Shown here piece after piece: positions 1 through 9,072 of a DNA stretch of 37,703 nucleotides. The position numbers and the translations under genes were made by a program. The first letter of the stretch is position 1; every line of letters starts with the position of its first letter. The notes beneath the pieces were generated by a model. The model did not search any database and was not told the origin of the DNA. It was given only the letters and a program-made list of their open reading frames with translations. Origin of the DNA: Bacteroidota bacterium (GTDB lineage: Bacteria; Bacteroidota; Bacteroidia; 2-12-FULL-35-15); the NCBI GenBank assembly GCA_947504725.1, contig CANNHN010000005.1:1-37703 (forward strand). Reading direction: 5' to 3'.

Positions 1-76
1 TCTCCCCACAAAATACTAGGAGAGAAAATAAATAGAGTATATAAAATAGTTCTTTAAATAACAGTTTTTTTAATCC

Positions 77-149
77 GCGAAAGTAGCTCATTTGGTAGAG
101 CGTCAGCCTTCCAAGCTGAGGGTGGCCGGTTCGAGCCCGGTCTTTCGCT
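77..149 (+). tRNA. tRNA-Gly (anticodon TCC)
   Basis: A complete cloverleaf can be folded. The 7-bp acceptor stem is GCGAAAG (77-83) with CTTTCGC (142-148), and position 149 is the discriminator. The anticodon loop CTTCCAA at 108-114 places TCC at 110-112. The T-loop sequence GGTTCGAGCC is standard. CCA is not encoded. It is the first of two tRNAs ahead of tuf, the same Gly-Thr-tuf order as E. coli glyT-thrT-tufB. Confidence 0.96.
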
Positions 150-154
150 CTAGA

Positions 155-192
155 AGAGTAGGATTTTAGAATTTTCTAAAATCCTCTCTTTT
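155..192 (+). terminator. Strong hairpin with T-run between tRNA-Gly and tRNA-Thr
   Basis: AGGATTTTAGAA (160-171) is exactly complementary to TTCTAAAATCCT (174-185). The stem continues past a bulged T159 through AGAG (155-158) and CTCT (186-189), followed by TTTT. This looks like an intrinsic terminator for the upstream tRNA transcript, in which case tRNA-Thr and tuf would need their own promoter. It could instead be an RNA-processing hairpin or a partial terminator. Confidence 0.55.
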
Positions 193-259
193 AAAAAAAT
201 CACATTTTTGAATGTGAGTAGGACAAACAAGAAGCTGTAGAATAAATACCACTAAATCA

Positions 260-331
<72 letters not shown>

Positions 332-398
332 CTGATTTTTGAAAAGAATTTTTGAACAAGTAAATAAATATAAAATAACAATTAAATAATAACTAGCA

Positions 399-1586
399 AT
401 GGCTAAAGAAAAATTCGACCGTTCGAAACCACACGTAAACATCGGAACTATCGGTCACGTTGACCACGGTAAAACTACCTTAACCGCAGCAATCACTGTT
501 GTATTGGCTGAAAAAGGTTTATCTGAAGTAAGAGATTTCTCTTCTATCGATAACGCTCCAGAAGAAAAAGAACGTGGTATCACGATCAACACTTCTCACG
601 TTGAGTATTCTACAGCTAACCGTCACTACGCTCACGTTGACTGTCCAGGTCACGCAGATTACGTAAAGAACATGGTTACTGGTGCTGCTCAAATGGATGG
701 TGCAATTTTAGTTGTTGCAGCTACAGATGGTCCAATGCCTCAAACTCGTGAGCATATCCTTTTAGCACGTCAGGTTGGTGTGCCTAAAATCGTTGTATTC
801 ATGAACAAAGTGGATATGGTTGATGATGCTGAGTTATTAGAATTAGTTGAAATGGAAATTCGTGAGTTATTGTCTTTCTATCAATTTGATGGTGACAACA
901 CTCCTATCATCCAAGGTTCTGCTTTAGGTGGTTTGAACAAAGATGCTAAATGGATGCCGAAGATTATGGAATTGATGGATGCAGTTGATGCATACATTCC
1001 AATCCCTGTTCGTGAAACAGATAAGCCTTTCTTGATGCCAGTTGAGGATGTATTTACGATCACTGGTCGTGGTACTGTTGCAACAGGTAAGATCGAAACA
1101 GGTGTTATCAACTCAGGTGATGAGGTTGAAATCATTGGTATGCAAGATGAAAAATTAAAATCTACTATCACAGGTGTTGAGATGTTCAGAAAAATTCTTG
1201 ACCGTGGTGAAGCAGGTGATAACGTTGGTTTATTGTTGCGTGGTATCGATAAAAAAGATATCCGTAGAGGTATGGTTGTTGTTCGTCCTGGTACGATCAC
1301 TCCTCATACTGAATTTAAAGCAGAAATCTACGTTTTGAAAAAAGAAGAAGGTGGACGTCACACTCCATTCCACAATAAATACCGTCCTCAGTTCTATTTA
1401 CGTACAACTGACGTAACTGGAGAAATTGAATTACCAACAGGACGTGACATGGTTATGCCTGGTGATAACGTAACAATTACTGTTAAATTAATTGTTCCTG
1501 TTGCAATGACTCAAGGTCTTCGTTTCGCTATCCGTGAGGGTGGAAGAACAGTAGGTGCTGGTCAGGTAACTGAGATCATTAAGTAA
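399..1586 (+). CDS. tuf: Translation elongation factor Tu
   Basis: This GTPase delivers aminoacyl-tRNA to the ribosomal A site in the cytoplasm. The 395-residue protein is the usual EF-Tu length. The P-loop GHVDHGKT lies at residues 19-26, the switch I sequence RGITI and the switch II sequence DCPGH follow, and the guanine-specificity motif NKVD is near residue 137. The C-terminal domains 2 and 3 are complete, ending in [10 protein letters not shown]. The start codon ATG gives the typical [13 protein letters not shown]-terminus. It sits between tRNA-Thr and tRNA-Trp, and a strong terminator follows the stop codon, so it is probably expressed with the upstream tRNA and separated from the secE-rpoC genes. 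Confidence 0.99.
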   Translation: MAKEKFDRSKPHVNIGTIGHVDHGKTTLTAAITVVLAEKGLSEVRDFSSIDNAPEEKERGITINTSHVEYSTANRHYAHVDCPGHADYVKNMVTGAAQMDGAILVVAATDGPMPQTREHILLARQVGVPKIVVFMNKVDMVDDAELLELVEMEIRELLSFYQFDGDNTPIIQGSALGGLNKDAKWMPKIMELMDAVDAYIPIPVRETDKPFLMPVEDVFTITGRGTVATGKIETGVINSGDEVEIIGMQDEKLKSTITGVEMFRKILDRGEAGDNVGLLLRGIDKKDIRRGMVVVRPGTITPHTEFKAEIYVLKKEEGGRHTPFHNKYRPQFYLRTTDVTGEIELPTGRDMVMPGDNVTITVKLIVPVAMTQGLRFAIREGGRTVGAGQVTEIIK

Positions 1587-1610
1587 TAAATAGTATACAA
1601 ATTAGTAACG

Positions 1611-1646
1611 AACAGTGCCCCGAAATATCGGGGTGCTGTTTTCTAC
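1611..1646 (+). terminator. Intrinsic terminator after tuf
   Basis: A 13-bp stem pairs 1611-1623 with 1628-1640 and includes two G-T wobbles around a GCCCCG/CGGGGT core. The loop is AATA and a T-rich tract (TTCT) follows. It lies 24 bp after the tuf stop codon and before tRNA-Trp, so it separates tuf from the downstream operon. Confidence 0.85.
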
Positions 1647-1710
1647 TAATATAAGGTGAATGTAAAAAGCGGTGTTTTTTGCATTTAAAATAACACAGTT
1701 TGGAGGATTT

Positions 1711-1781
1711 ACAGGTGTGGTGCAAGGGTAGCATACGGGTCTCCAAAACCTTTGATGGGAGTTCGAATCTCTCCACCTGTG
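1711..1781 (+). tRNA. tRNA-Trp (anticodon CCA)
   Basis: The acceptor stem is ACAGGTG (1711-1717) with CACCTGT (1774-1780), with G1781 as discriminator. The anticodon loop CTCCAAA (1741-1747) gives CCA. The D-stem and T-stem both pair. The outer end of the anticodon stem is weak: G1737 faces T1751 and C1736 faces T1752. Its place between tuf and secE is common in Bacteroidota. Confidence 0.93.
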
Positions 1782-1839
1782 CTTAAGAAGTAAAATAGTA
1801 AAATAGGTAGATTAAGTAAATAGGGCCTTCCCAAAACAA

Positions 1840-1866
1840 CTCAATTAACCCAATTAACTTAATTAA
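1840..1866 (+). repeat. Three 9-bp tandem units ahead of secE
   Basis: CTCAATTAA, CCCAATTAA and CTTAATTAA follow one another without a gap and end 9 bp before the secE start codon. They lie in the untranslated leader. No function can be assigned, but the AT-rich, unstructured sequence would suit translation initiation without a Shine-Dalgarno sequence. Confidence 0.6.
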
Positions 1867-1875
1867 CAAAAAATT

Positions 1876-2067
1876 ATGAGCAAATTCAAAACATACATTG
1901 ATGAAACAACAAATGAACTTTTTCATAAAGTTAGTTGGCCATCATGGAGCGAATTGCAAGGCAGCGCTATTGTTGTTGCTATTGCTTCAATAATTATTGC
2001 ATTAATTGTTTTTGCAATGGACTTTACATTCAACAAAGGAATGGAAGCTATTTACCAATTATTTTAA
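1876..2067 (+). CDS. secE: Preprotein translocase subunit SecE
   Basis: SecE is the small essential subunit that clamps SecY in the protein-export channel of the inner membrane. The 63-residue protein has the short single-helix architecture of most non-enterobacterial SecE. An amphipathic region carries the family signature ELFHKVSWPSWSEL (about residues 14-27), followed by one membrane helix at about residues 33-50. It lies directly before nusG with a 23-bp gap, the standard secE-nusG pairing, and follows tRNA-Trp. Confidence 0.95.
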   Translation: MSKFKTYIDETTNELFHKVSWPSWSELQGSAIVVAIASIIIALIVFAMDFTFNKGMEAIYQLF

Positions 2068-2090
2068 TAAAATAATAGTTTATAAAGAAA

Positions 2091-2657
2091 ATGAGCGAGC
2101 AAACAAAAACCGACACTGTTAAAAAATGGTATGTGGTAAGAGCTATCAGTGGTCAGGAGAAAAAAGTGAAGCAGTATATTGAATTAGAGATTAATCGTTT
2201 GGGATTAAGCAATTTTGTATCTCAAATTTTAATTCCTACAGAAAAAATTTATCAAATCCGTAACGGAAAAAAGGTTAGTAAAGAACGCCCTTTTTATGGT
2301 GGCTATATTTTAGTTGAAGCTGCATTAGTGGGTGAAGTTGCTCACGTAATTAAACAAATTACGGGTGTAATTGGATTTTTAGGTGAAACTAAAGGCGGTA
2401 CTCCTGTTCCGATGCGTTTGGCTGAAGTAAATCGTATTTTAGGTACAGTTGATGATTTAGCGGATACTGACGCACAAATTAGCATTCCTTTTATTGTTGG
2501 CGAAACTGTAAAAGTTATCAATGGCCCATTCAACGGTTTCACAGGAACTATTGAAAGAGTAATTGAAGAGAAAAAGAAATTAGAGGTAATGGTGAAAATC
2601 TTTGGAAGAAAAACTCCATTAGAATTAGGTTACCTAGAAGTAGAGAAAGAGAATTAA
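2091..2657 (+). CDS. nusG: Transcription termination/antitermination factor NusG
   Basis: NusG binds RNA polymerase, modulates pausing and Rho-dependent termination, and couples transcription to ribosomes. The 188 residues cover the NGN domain (starting WYVVRAISGQEKKV, about residues 13-26) and a C-terminal KOW domain (VGETVKVINGPFNGFTG, about residues 140-157). Start and length fit the family. It is cotranscribed with secE and is followed by a 177-bp leader before rplK. Confidence 0.97.
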   Translation: MSEQTKTDTVKKWYVVRAISGQEKKVKQYIELEINRLGLSNFVSQILIPTEKIYQIRNGKKVSKERPFYGGYILVEAALVGEVAHVIKQITGVIGFLGETKGGTPVPMRLAEVNRILGTVDDLADTDAQISIPFIVGETVKVINGPFNGFTGTIERVIEEKKKLEVMVKIFGRKTPLELGYLEVEKEN

Positions 2658-2685
2658 AAAAAATTGATTTTAATATTCAAAAAAA

Positions 2686-2698
2686 GCCTGGCTTCCAC
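2686..2698 (+). promoter_or_regulatory. Candidate rplK leader motif, shared with the rplJ leader
   Basis: GCCTGGCTTCCAC at this position recurs as GCCTTGGCTTCCAC at 4057-4070, upstream of rplJ, differing by one inserted T. It lies about 140 bp before the rplK start codon in the 177-bp nusG-rplK spacer. Ribosomal-protein operons are often autoregulated by L1 or L10 binding to their leaders, so this is a candidate protein-binding or processing element. No structure is established. Confidence 0.3.
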
Positions 2699-2789
2699 CG
2701 GTTCGTGACAGTTGAATAGAGAAGATCAGAGATTAGAGTAAATAACAATACCGTTTAAAGGAAAAAAGAAAGTAGAGTCAGACCGACAA

Positions 2790-2823
2790 AAACTTTAAAC
2801 TTTAAAACTTTAAACTTTAAACT
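2790..2823 (+). repeat. AACTTTA heptamer array in the rplK leader
   Basis: Four copies of AACTTTA, one with an extra A, run head to tail and end 11 bp before the rplK start codon. Related sequence recurs at 4598-4620 and 15208-15237 (as the complement AAAGTTTAAAG) and at 9029-9060. All copies lie in spacers. Confidence 0.7.
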
Positions 2824-2834
2824 AAAAAAAGAAA

Positions 2835-3281
2835 ATGGCAAAAGAAGTAAGTGCAATGATTAAATTGCAAATAAAGGGTGGAGCAGCAAATCCTTCGCCT
2901 CCAATCGGTCCGGCATTAGGTGCAAAAGGAGTGAACATTATGGAGTTCTGTAAGCAGTTTAATGCTAGAACACAAGATAGAACAGGTAAAGTAACTCCAG
3001 TTATTATTACTGTTTATAGCGATAAAACATTTGAATTCATTTTAAAACACCCTCCTGTAGCAGTTTCGTTATTGGAAATCACAAAAATTAAACAAGGTTC
3101 AAAAGAATCAAACCGATTAAAAGTTGGTAACGTTTCTTGGGAACAAATCCGCACAGTTGCTGAAGGCAAAATGCCAGATTTAAATTGTTTTACAATTGAA
3201 TCAGCAATGAGTATGGTAGCTGGAACAGCTCGCAGTTTGGGAATGACCATCACTGGTGAGTCTCCTTTGAAAAAGAAGTAA
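2835..3281 (+). CDS. rplK: 50S ribosomal protein L11
   Basis: L11 forms the GTPase-associated centre with 23S rRNA and the L10-L12 stalk. The 148-residue product has the usual length. It contains the N-terminal signature [20 protein letters not shown] (about residues 9-28), the Pro-rich linker region and a C-terminal RNA-binding domain ending [13 protein letters not shown]. It is followed by rplA after a 57-bp spacer, the standard L11-L1 pair. Confidence 0.98.
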   Translation: MAKEVSAMIKLQIKGGAANPSPPIGPALGAKGVNIMEFCKQFNARTQDRTGKVTPVIITVYSDKTFEFILKHPPVAVSLLEITKIKQGSKESNRLKVGNVSWEQIRTVAEGKMPDLNCFTIESAMSMVAGTARSLGMTITGESPLKKK

Positions 3282-3338
3282 GTTTAACTGATGGAGGCCG
3301 AATCAAGTAAGCCGTTTGCACATCATAATTTTAATAAA

Positions 3339-4034
3339 ATGACAAAAATTTCAAAAAACAGAAAGCTCGCGCTTTCTAAGTACGACTCTTCAAAAGCGTA
3401 CACATTAGCAGAAGCTGCTAAAATCGTTAAAGAAATCACTACAGCAAAATTCGATGCATCAATCGATATCAGCGTTCGTTTAGGCGTTGATCCTCGTAAA
3501 GCAAACCAAATGGTTCGTGGGTCTGTTTCATTGCCTCATGGTTCTGGTAAAGTATTGCGAGTTCTTGCAATCGTTACTCCTGATAAAGAAGCAGAAGCAA
3601 AAGCTGCTGGTGCTGATTTTGTTGGATTGGATGAATTCATCGAAAAAATTAAAGGTGGTTGGACAGATGTTGACGTAATCATTACTATGCCTTCAGTTAT
3701 GGGTAAAGTTGGTGCATTGGGTCGCGTTTTAGGGCCTCGTGGATTAATGCCTAATCCAAAAACAGGAACTGTAACAATGGAAATTGGTAAAGCAGTTACT
3801 GAAGCGAAAAACGGTAAAATAGATTTTAAAGTAGATAAAGCGGGTATTGTTCAAGCCCTTGTTGCTAAAGCATCTTTTGATAGCAGCAAAATTGCGGATA
3901 ACGCAAATGAATTGTTACAATCAATTATGAAATTAAAGCCTTCATCAGCAAAAGGACAGTATGTTAGAAGTATTTACATGAGCTCAACAATGAGCCCAAG
4001 TATCGAAATTGACAGCAAATTCTTAGGGCAATAA
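3339..4034 (+). CDS. rplA: 50S ribosomal protein L1
   Basis: L1 binds 23S rRNA at the L1 stalk, helps release E-site tRNA, and in many bacteria represses its own L11-L1 operon. I chose ATG 3339, which gives [16 protein letters not shown] and 231 residues, the normal family length. An in-frame ATG at 3291 would add 16 residues ([13 protein letters not shown]...) not found in L1. The extra stretch can pair GATG (3290-3293) with CATC (3321-3324) and is more likely an intercistronic RNA element. The L1 signature region [10 protein letters not shown] is present at about residues 137-146. Confidence 0.96.
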   Translation: MTKISKNRKLALSKYDSSKAYTLAEAAKIVKEITTAKFDASIDISVRLGVDPRKANQMVRGSVSLPHGSGKVLRVLAIVTPDKEAEAKAAGADFVGLDEFIEKIKGGWTDVDVIITMPSVMGKVGALGRVLGPRGLMPNPKTGTVTMEIGKAVTEAKNGKIDFKVDKAGIVQALVAKASFDSSKIADNANELLQSIMKLKPSSAKGQYVRSIYMSSTMSPSIEIDSKFLGQ

Positions 4035-4050
4035 TTTTTAAACAAAACCA

Positions 4051-4080
4051 TCACTAGCCTTGGCTTCCACTAAGCAGTGA
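4051..4080 (+). promoter_or_regulatory. Candidate rplJ leader hairpin
   Basis: TCACT (4051-4055) pairs with AGTGA (4076-4080) and GCTT (4063-4066) pairs with AAGC (4072-4075). This leaves a 7-nt one-sided bulge and a CCACT loop. It sits 14 bp before the rplJ start codon and contains the motif also seen ahead of rplK at 2686. Position and shape are compatible with an L10(L12) autoregulatory site, but that is inference. Confidence 0.35.
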
Positions 4081-4094
4081 AAAACTAAATTAAA

Positions 4095-4592
4095 ATGAAA
4101 AGAGAAGATAAAACAAAGATCATCGAGTCGCTGGTAGAAAGAATCAATGCTAATAACAAGATCTATCTAGCTGACTGTTCTTCTTTATCCGTTGAAAAAA
4201 TTAACCAATTCAGAAGATCCTGCTTCCAAAAAAACATTTCGATGACAGTAGTGAAAAACTCTTTGCTTAAAAAAGCATTGGAGCAAGCTGCTGATAGTCG
4301 TTTGGTTGATTTGATCCCAGCATTGAAAGGTGCTACTGCGATCATGTTCACAGAAGTAGGAAACGCTCCTGCAAAGTTGATTCAAGAGTTCAGAAAGAAA
4401 AACGACAAGCCTATTTTGAAAGGGGCTTTCGTTGAAGAAAACATTTACATTGGTGATAAAGAATTGAATGCTCTTGCAAACATTAAGAGCAAAAATGAAC
4501 TTATCGGTGAAGTTATTGGATTACTTCAGTCTCCTGCCAAGCGAGTGCTTGGAGCTCTTCAGAGCAATGCAGAGAAAAAAGATGCGGCTTAA
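4095..4592 (+). CDS. rplJ: 50S ribosomal protein L10
   Basis: L10 anchors the L7/L12 dimers of the ribosomal stalk. The 165-residue protein matches the family from MKREDKTKIIESLVERI through the core VVKNSLLKKAL (about residues 53-63) to the C-terminal helix region LLQSPAKRVLGALQS (about 143-157), which binds L12. It is followed by rplL after 66 bp, as in nearly all bacteria. Confidence 0.97.
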   Translation: MKREDKTKIIESLVERINANNKIYLADCSSLSVEKINQFRRSCFQKNISMTVVKNSLLKKALEQAADSRLVDLIPALKGATAIMFTEVGNAPAKLIQEFRKKNDKPILKGAFVEENIYIGDKELNALANIKSKNELIGEVIGLLQSPAKRVLGALQSNAEKKDAA

Positions 4593-4597
4593 TAAGC

Positions 4598-4620
4598 TCA
4601 AAGTTTAAAGTAAGAAGTTA
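4598..4620 (+). repeat. Degenerate AAAGTTTAAAG repeat between rplJ and rplL
   Basis: TCAAAGTTTAAAGTAAGAAG is the complement-type version of the AACTTTA repeat found before rplK and rpoC. It lies just after the rplJ stop codon. No function is evident. Confidence 0.5.
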
Positions 4621-4658
4621 AAAAATTAATTAGTAATTAAATTTAAAAATCAAATACA

Positions 4659-5027
4659 ATGGCAGACGTAAAAGCAATTGCTGAACAGTTAGTAAATTTA
4701 ACTGTTAAAGAAGTGCAAGAATTATCAACAATCCTTAAGGATGAGTACGGAATCGAACCAGCAGCAGCAGCAGTAGTTGTAGCAGCAGGCGGTGGCGGAG
4801 ATGCAGCAGCAGAAAAAACTACATTCGATGTAATTTTAGTAGAAGCTGGAGCAGCAAAATTAGGAGTTGTTAAAATCGTAAAAGATTTAACAGGATTAGG
4901 TTTGAAAGAATCTAAAGATCTTGTTGATGGTGCACCAAAACCACTTAAAGAAGGTGTTTCTAAAGAAGAAGCAGAATCAATTAAAAAACAATTAGAAGAA
5001 GCAGGAGCTAAAGTTGAAGTTAAATAA
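4659..5027 (+). CDS. rplL: 50S ribosomal protein L7/L12
   Basis: L7/L12 is the multicopy stalk protein that recruits and activates translational GTPases. The 122 residues show an N-terminal dimerisation/L10-binding region ([20 protein letters not shown]), an Ala/Gly-rich hinge at about residues 35-50, and the C-terminal factor-binding domain with [20 protein letters not shown]. Length and hinge are typical. A strong hairpin lies between it and rpoB. Confidence 0.98.
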   Translation: MADVKAIAEQLVNLTVKEVQELSTILKDEYGIEPAAAAVVVAAGGGGDAAAEKTTFDVILVEAGAAKLGVVKIVKDLTGLGLKESKDLVDGAPKPLKEGVSKEEAESIKKQLEEAGAKVEVK

Positions 5028-5050
5028 GCTGTTTCTAATACACTCTTAAT

Positions 5051-5090
5051 AGTCAGTCCTCATCCACTTTGGTGGATGAGGCAATTGACT
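5051..5090 (+). terminator. rplL-rpoB intercistronic hairpin (possible attenuator)
   Basis: A perfect 10-bp stem pairs CCTCATCCAC (5058-5067) with GTGGATGAGG (5072-5081). Beyond an internal loop it extends through AGTCA (5051-5055) with TGACT (5086-5090). No T-run follows directly, but a second weak palindrome, GATTATAATC (5098-5107), leads into GTTTTTT. In E. coli the same spacer holds an attenuator and an RNase III site that lower rpoBC expression relative to rplJL. A similar role here is inferred from position and shape. Confidence 0.55.
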
Positions 5091-5176
5091 TTAACGGTGA
5101 TTATAATCGTTTTTTCTTATTAACCTCGTTCAACTTTCAAGCATCTATTGTAAATTGAACATAATACTTAAGCACC

Positions 5177-8100
5177 TTGGCTCAAACTAAAAAACCGCAA
5201 AGAATAAGTTTTGCATCTATTAAAAGTCAGATCGATTACCCTGATTTTTTAGATATTCAACTTCAATCGTTCCAAGACTTTTTTCAGTTAGAAACAACTT
5301 CTGAAAATCGCCAGAACGAAGGATTATTTAAAGTTTTCGCAGAAAACTTTCCAATATCCGATGCACGAAATAATTTCGTGCTTGAATTCTTAGATTATTT
5401 TGTTGACCCTCCTCGTTATTCACTTGATGAATGTATCGAGCGTGGTTTAACGTACAGCGTTCCGCTTAAAGCGAAATTACGTTTGTATTGTACTGATCCT
5501 GAACACGAAGATTTTGAAACAATCGTTCAGGATGTATACTTAGGTACTATTCCATACATGACTCCAAAAGGTACGTTCGTTATCAATGGAGCAGAACGTG
5601 TTATTGTTTCTCAGTTGCACCGTTCTCCTGGAGTTTTCTTCGGTCAAAGTCGTCACGCTAATGGTACAAAGTTGTATTCAGCTCGTGTTATTCCTTTTAA
5701 AGGATCATGGATTGAATTCGCAACTGACATCAATAGCGTAATGTATGCTTACATCGATCGTAAGAAAAAATTACCGGTTACAACATTATTAAGAGCTATC
5801 GGATTTGAAAGCGATAAACAAATCCTTGAAATATTCGGCTTAGCTGATGAATTAAAAGTTAGCAAAGCTGCCCTGAAATCTGCAGTAGGCCGTAAATTGG
5901 CTGCACGTGTTTTGAAAACATGGATTGAAGATTTCGTAGATGAAGATACTGGTGAAGTTGTTTCTATTGAACGTAACGAGGTTATCATTGACCGCGAAAC
6001 AATCTTGGATAACAACCACATCGATATGATTGTGGATGCAAATGTAAAATCAGTAATTCTTCACAAATTAGATGTGAATGCTGGTGACTATGCTATCATC
6101 TATAATACATTGCAAAAAGATACTTCCAATTCTGAAAAAGAAGCGGTTGAACATATCTATCGCCAATTGCGTAACGCAGAACCACCTGATGAAGAAACAG
6201 CTCGTGGAATCATTGATAAATTATTCTTCTCTGATAAACGTTACGATTTAGGTGAAGTTGGTCGTTACAGAATCAATAAAAAATTGAATCTGAACACACC
6301 TTCTAACACAAAAACATTAACAAAAGAAGATATTATTTGCATCATTAAGTATTTGATCGAATTGATCAACTCTAAAGCTGATGTGGATGATATTGACCAC
6401 TTAAGTAACAGACGTGTTCGTACTGTTGGTGAACAATTGTATTCTCAATTCGGAGTTGGTCTTGCTCGTATGGCTCGTACTATTCGTGAGCGTATGAACG
6501 TTCGTGATAACGAGGTGTTTACACCTACTGATTTGATCAATGCTAAAACATTGTCATCTGTTATCAATTCGTTCTTCGGAACAAATCAGTTATCTCAATT
6601 TATGGATCAAACCAACCCTCTTGCAGAAATCACGCACAAGCGTAGACTTTCAGCACTTGGGCCAGGAGGTTTATCCCGTGAGCGTGCTGGTTTCGAGGTT
6701 CGTGACGTTCACTATACGCACTACGGTCGTTTGTGTACTATTGAAACTCCTGAGGGACCAAACATTGGTTTGATTTCTTCTTTATGTGTATTCGCTAAAA
6801 TCAACAAGTTAGGATTTATTGAAACGCCATATATGACTGTTACCAAAGGTAAAGTAGATATGGAAAAATCAGTTACTTATTTAAGTGCTGAGGAAGAAGA
6901 TTCTAAAACTATTGCTCAGGCAAATGCTCCTGTGGATGCAAAAGGTAAATTCTTAGAAGCGAAAGTGAAAGCTCGTTACGAAGGAGATTTTCCTGTTGTT
7001 GAACCAGAAAAATTACAATTGATGGACGTTGCGCCAAATCAAATTGCTTCGATTGCTGCATCATTGATTCCTTTCTTGGAGCATGATGATGCCAACCGTG
7101 CTTTGATGGGTTCTAACATGCAACGTCAGGCTGTACCATTGTTACGTCCTGAAGCTCCAATTGTAGGAACTGGTCTTGAGCCATTAGTAGCACGTGATTC
7201 ACGTGTATTAGTAAATGCTGAAGGCGAAGGTGTTGTTGAATATGTTGATGCAAACGAAATTGTTATTCGTTACAACCGTACGGATGATGATCGTTTAATC
7301 AGCTTTGACGATGATATCAAACGTTACCAATTAACTAAATTCCGTAAAACCAACCAAAGTACTTGTATCAACTTAAAACCAATCGTTAAGAAAGGTGAGA
7401 AAGTTACTAAAGGACAAGTATTGTGTGATGGTTATGCAACTCAAAATGGTGAATTAGCTCTTGGTCGTAATATGAAAGTGGCATTCATGCCATGGAAAGG
7501 TTACAACTTTGAGGATGCGATTGTAATTTCTGAGCGCGTTGCTCGTGAAGATATTTTCACATCTGTTCATATCGATGAGTATTCATTGGAAGTTCGTGAT
7601 ACAAAACGTGGATTAGAAGAATTAACAGCAGATATTCCTAACGTTTCTGAAGAGGCTACAAAAGACTTAGATGAAAACGGATTAATCCGCGTAGGTGCTG
7701 AAGTAAAAGAAGGTGATATCTTAATTGGAAAAATTACTCCAAAAGGTGAAACAGATCCTTCTCCAGAAGAAAAACTTTTACGTGCAATCTTTGGTGACAA
7801 AGCAGGTGACGTAAAAGATGCTTCGTTAAAAGCGCCTCCATCTTTACGTGGTGTTGTAATCGATAAAAAATTGTTCTCTAGAGCAATTAAAGATAAAAAA
7901 TCAAAAGCAGAAGAAAAACCATTGCTTGATAAAATTGATAAAGAGCATGGTGTTGATGTAGCTGCATTAAAAGCAAGATTAATTGAAAAACTTTTCACTT
8001 TAGTTAACGGAAAAACTTCTCAAGGTGTTATCAATATCCTAAAAGAAGAAGTAGTTGCTAAAGGTGTGAAATTCACACAGAAAAGTTTAGAGAAAATTGA

Positions 8101-8986
8101 TTTCGCAAATGTGAATGCTAGTAAATGGACTACTGATAAAGATGTGAACGACAAAATTAAAATGTTGTTACACAACTACAATATCAAGTACAATGATTTA
8201 TTAGGTGCATTTAAACGTAAAAAGTTCGCTGTTACTATCGGTGATGAGTTACCTGCTGGTATTGTACAACTTGCAAAAGTTTACATTGCTAAAAAACGTA
8301 AATTAAAAGTAGGTGATAAAATGGCTGGTCGTCATGGTAACAAAGGTATTGTTGCTCGTATCGTTCGTGATGAAGACATGCCGTTCTTAGATGATGGAAC
8401 TCCAGTAGATATCGTATTGAATCCACTTGGTGTACCTTCTCGTATGAACCTTGGTCAGATTTATGAAACCGTTCTTGCTTGGGCTGGACATAAATTAGGT
8501 GAGAAGTTTTTCACGCCAATTTTTGACGGAGCTACCACAGATCAATTGAATGAATGGACAGACAAAGCAGGATTGCCTAGAAATGGACGTACATTCTTAA
8601 CAGATGGTGGAACAGGTGAGAAGTTTGATCAACCAGCAACTGTAGGTATTATCTACATGTTGAAACTTGGTCACATGGTGGATGATAAGATGCACTCTCG
8701 TTCAATCGGACCTTACTCTCTTATCACGCAACAACCATTGGGCGGTAAAGCTCAATTCGGAGGTCAGCGTTTTGGTGAGATGGAAGTTTGGGCTCTTGAA
8801 GCATTTGGTGCTGCCAACATTCTTCAGGAAATCCTTACTATCAAGTCGGATGACGTTGTAGGACGTGCTAAAGCTTATGAAGCTATTGTTAAAGGTGAAA
8901 ATATGCCAACTCCTGGTATCCCTGAATCATTCAACGTATTGTTGCATGAATTAAGAGGATTAGGATTAAATATTTCACTTGACTAA
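5177..8986 (+). CDS. rpoB: DNA-directed RNA polymerase subunit beta
   Basis: This is the catalytic beta subunit of RNA polymerase, 1269 residues and complete. The start must be TTG 5177: an in-frame TAA lies at 5162, no ATG lies between, and the product [18 protein letters not shown] aligns with the normal Bacteroidota N-terminus. The rifampicin-binding cluster [20 protein letters not shown] (residues 475-494) keeps the usual sensitive residues D477, H487 and S492. The conserved GRHGNKGIV and the C-terminal [20 protein letters not shown] are present. It is followed by a hairpin and rpoC. Translation from TTG may lower initiation efficiency. Confidence 0.98.
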   Translation: MAQTKKPQRISFASIKSQIDYPDFLDIQLQSFQDFFQLETTSENRQNEGLFKVFAENFPISDARNNFVLEFLDYFVDPPRYSLDECIERGLTYSVPLKAKLRLYCTDPEHEDFETIVQDVYLGTIPYMTPKGTFVINGAERVIVSQLHRSPGVFFGQSRHANGTKLYSARVIPFKGSWIEFATDINSVMYAYIDRKKKLPVTTLLRAIGFESDKQILEIFGLADELKVSKAALKSAVGRKLAARVLKTWIEDFVDEDTGEVVSIERNEVIIDRETILDNNHIDMIVDANVKSVILHKLDVNAGDYAIIYNTLQKDTSNSEKEAVEHIYRQLRNAEPPDEETARGIIDKLFFSDKRYDLGEVGRYRINKKLNLNTPSNTKTLTKEDIICIIKYLIELINSKADVDDIDHLSNRRVRTVGEQLYSQFGVGLARMARTIRERMNVRDNEVFTPTDLINAKTLSSVINSFFGTNQLSQFMDQTNPLAEITHKRRLSALGPGGLSRERAGFEVRDVHYTHYGRLCTIETPEGPNIGLISSLCVFAKINKLGFIETPYMTVTKGKVDMEKSVTYLSAEEEDSKTIAQANAPVDAKGKFLEAKVKARYEGDFPVVEPEKLQLMDVAPNQIASIAASLIPFLEHDDANRALMGSNMQRQAVPLLRPEAPIVGTGLEPLVARDSRVLVNAEGEGVVEYVDANEIVIRYNRTDDDRLISFDDDIKRYQLTKFRKTNQSTCINLKPIVKKGEKVTKGQVLCDGYATQNGELALGRNMKVAFMPWKGYNFEDAIVISERVAREDIFTSVHIDEYSLEVRDTKRGLEELTADIPNVSEEATKDLDENGLIRVGAEVKEGDILIGKITPKGETDPSPEEKLLRAIFGDKAGDVKDASLKAPPSLRGVVIDKKLFSRAIKDKKSKAEEKPLLDKIDKEHGVDVAALKARLIEKLFTLVNGKTSQGVINILKEEVVAKGVKFTQKSLEKIDFANVNASKWTTDKDVNDKIKMLLHNYNIKYNDLLGAFKRKKFAVTIGDELPAGIVQLAKVYIAKKRKLKVGDKMAGRHGNKGIVARIVRDEDMPFLDDGTPVDIVLNPLGVPSRMNLGQIYETVLAWAGHKLGEKFFTPIFDGATTDQLNEWTDKAGLPRNGRTFLTDGGTGEKFDQPATVGIIYMLKLGHMVDDKMHSRSIGPYSLITQQPLGGKAQFGGQRFGEMEVWALEAFGAANILQEILTIKSDDVVGRAKAYEAIVKGENMPTPGIPESFNVLLHELRGLGLNISLD

Positions 8987-9000
8987 TAACGAAATTTAAA

Positions 9001-9030
9001 TTTGGTGTTTCCTGAATTGGGAACACCAAA
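9001..9030 (+). other. rpoB-rpoC intercistronic hairpin
   Basis: TTTGGTGTTTCC (9001-9012) pairs with GGGAACACCAAA (9019-9030) over 12 bp with one T-G wobble and a 6-nt loop. It is followed by an AACTTTA-type repeat and not by a clean T-run. It is more likely an mRNA-stability or processing element, or a weak attenuator, than a full terminator, because rpoC must be cotranscribed. Confidence 0.55.
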
Positions 9031-9060
9031 CTTTAAACTTTATACTTTGAACTTTTTAAA
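9029..9060 (+). repeat. AACTTTA-type repeat ahead of rpoC
   Basis: AACTTTA, AACTTTA, TACTTTG and AACTTTT follow each other with a 7-bp period and end 13 bp before the rpoC start codon. It is the same repeat type as at 2790-2823 in the rplK leader. Confidence 0.6.
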
Positions 9061-9072
9061 TAAATAATAAAC

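Noticed and set aside
1-10. Possible 3' end of an upstream tRNA (TCTCCCCA), as expected for tRNA-Tyr in the conserved tRNA-tuf order
   Set aside because: Only the last bases would lie inside the window, too few to identify a tRNA.
3291-3338. Sixteen-residue N-terminal extension of L1 from ATG 3291
   Set aside because: Not found in L1 proteins; ATG 3339 gives the normal N-terminus and length.
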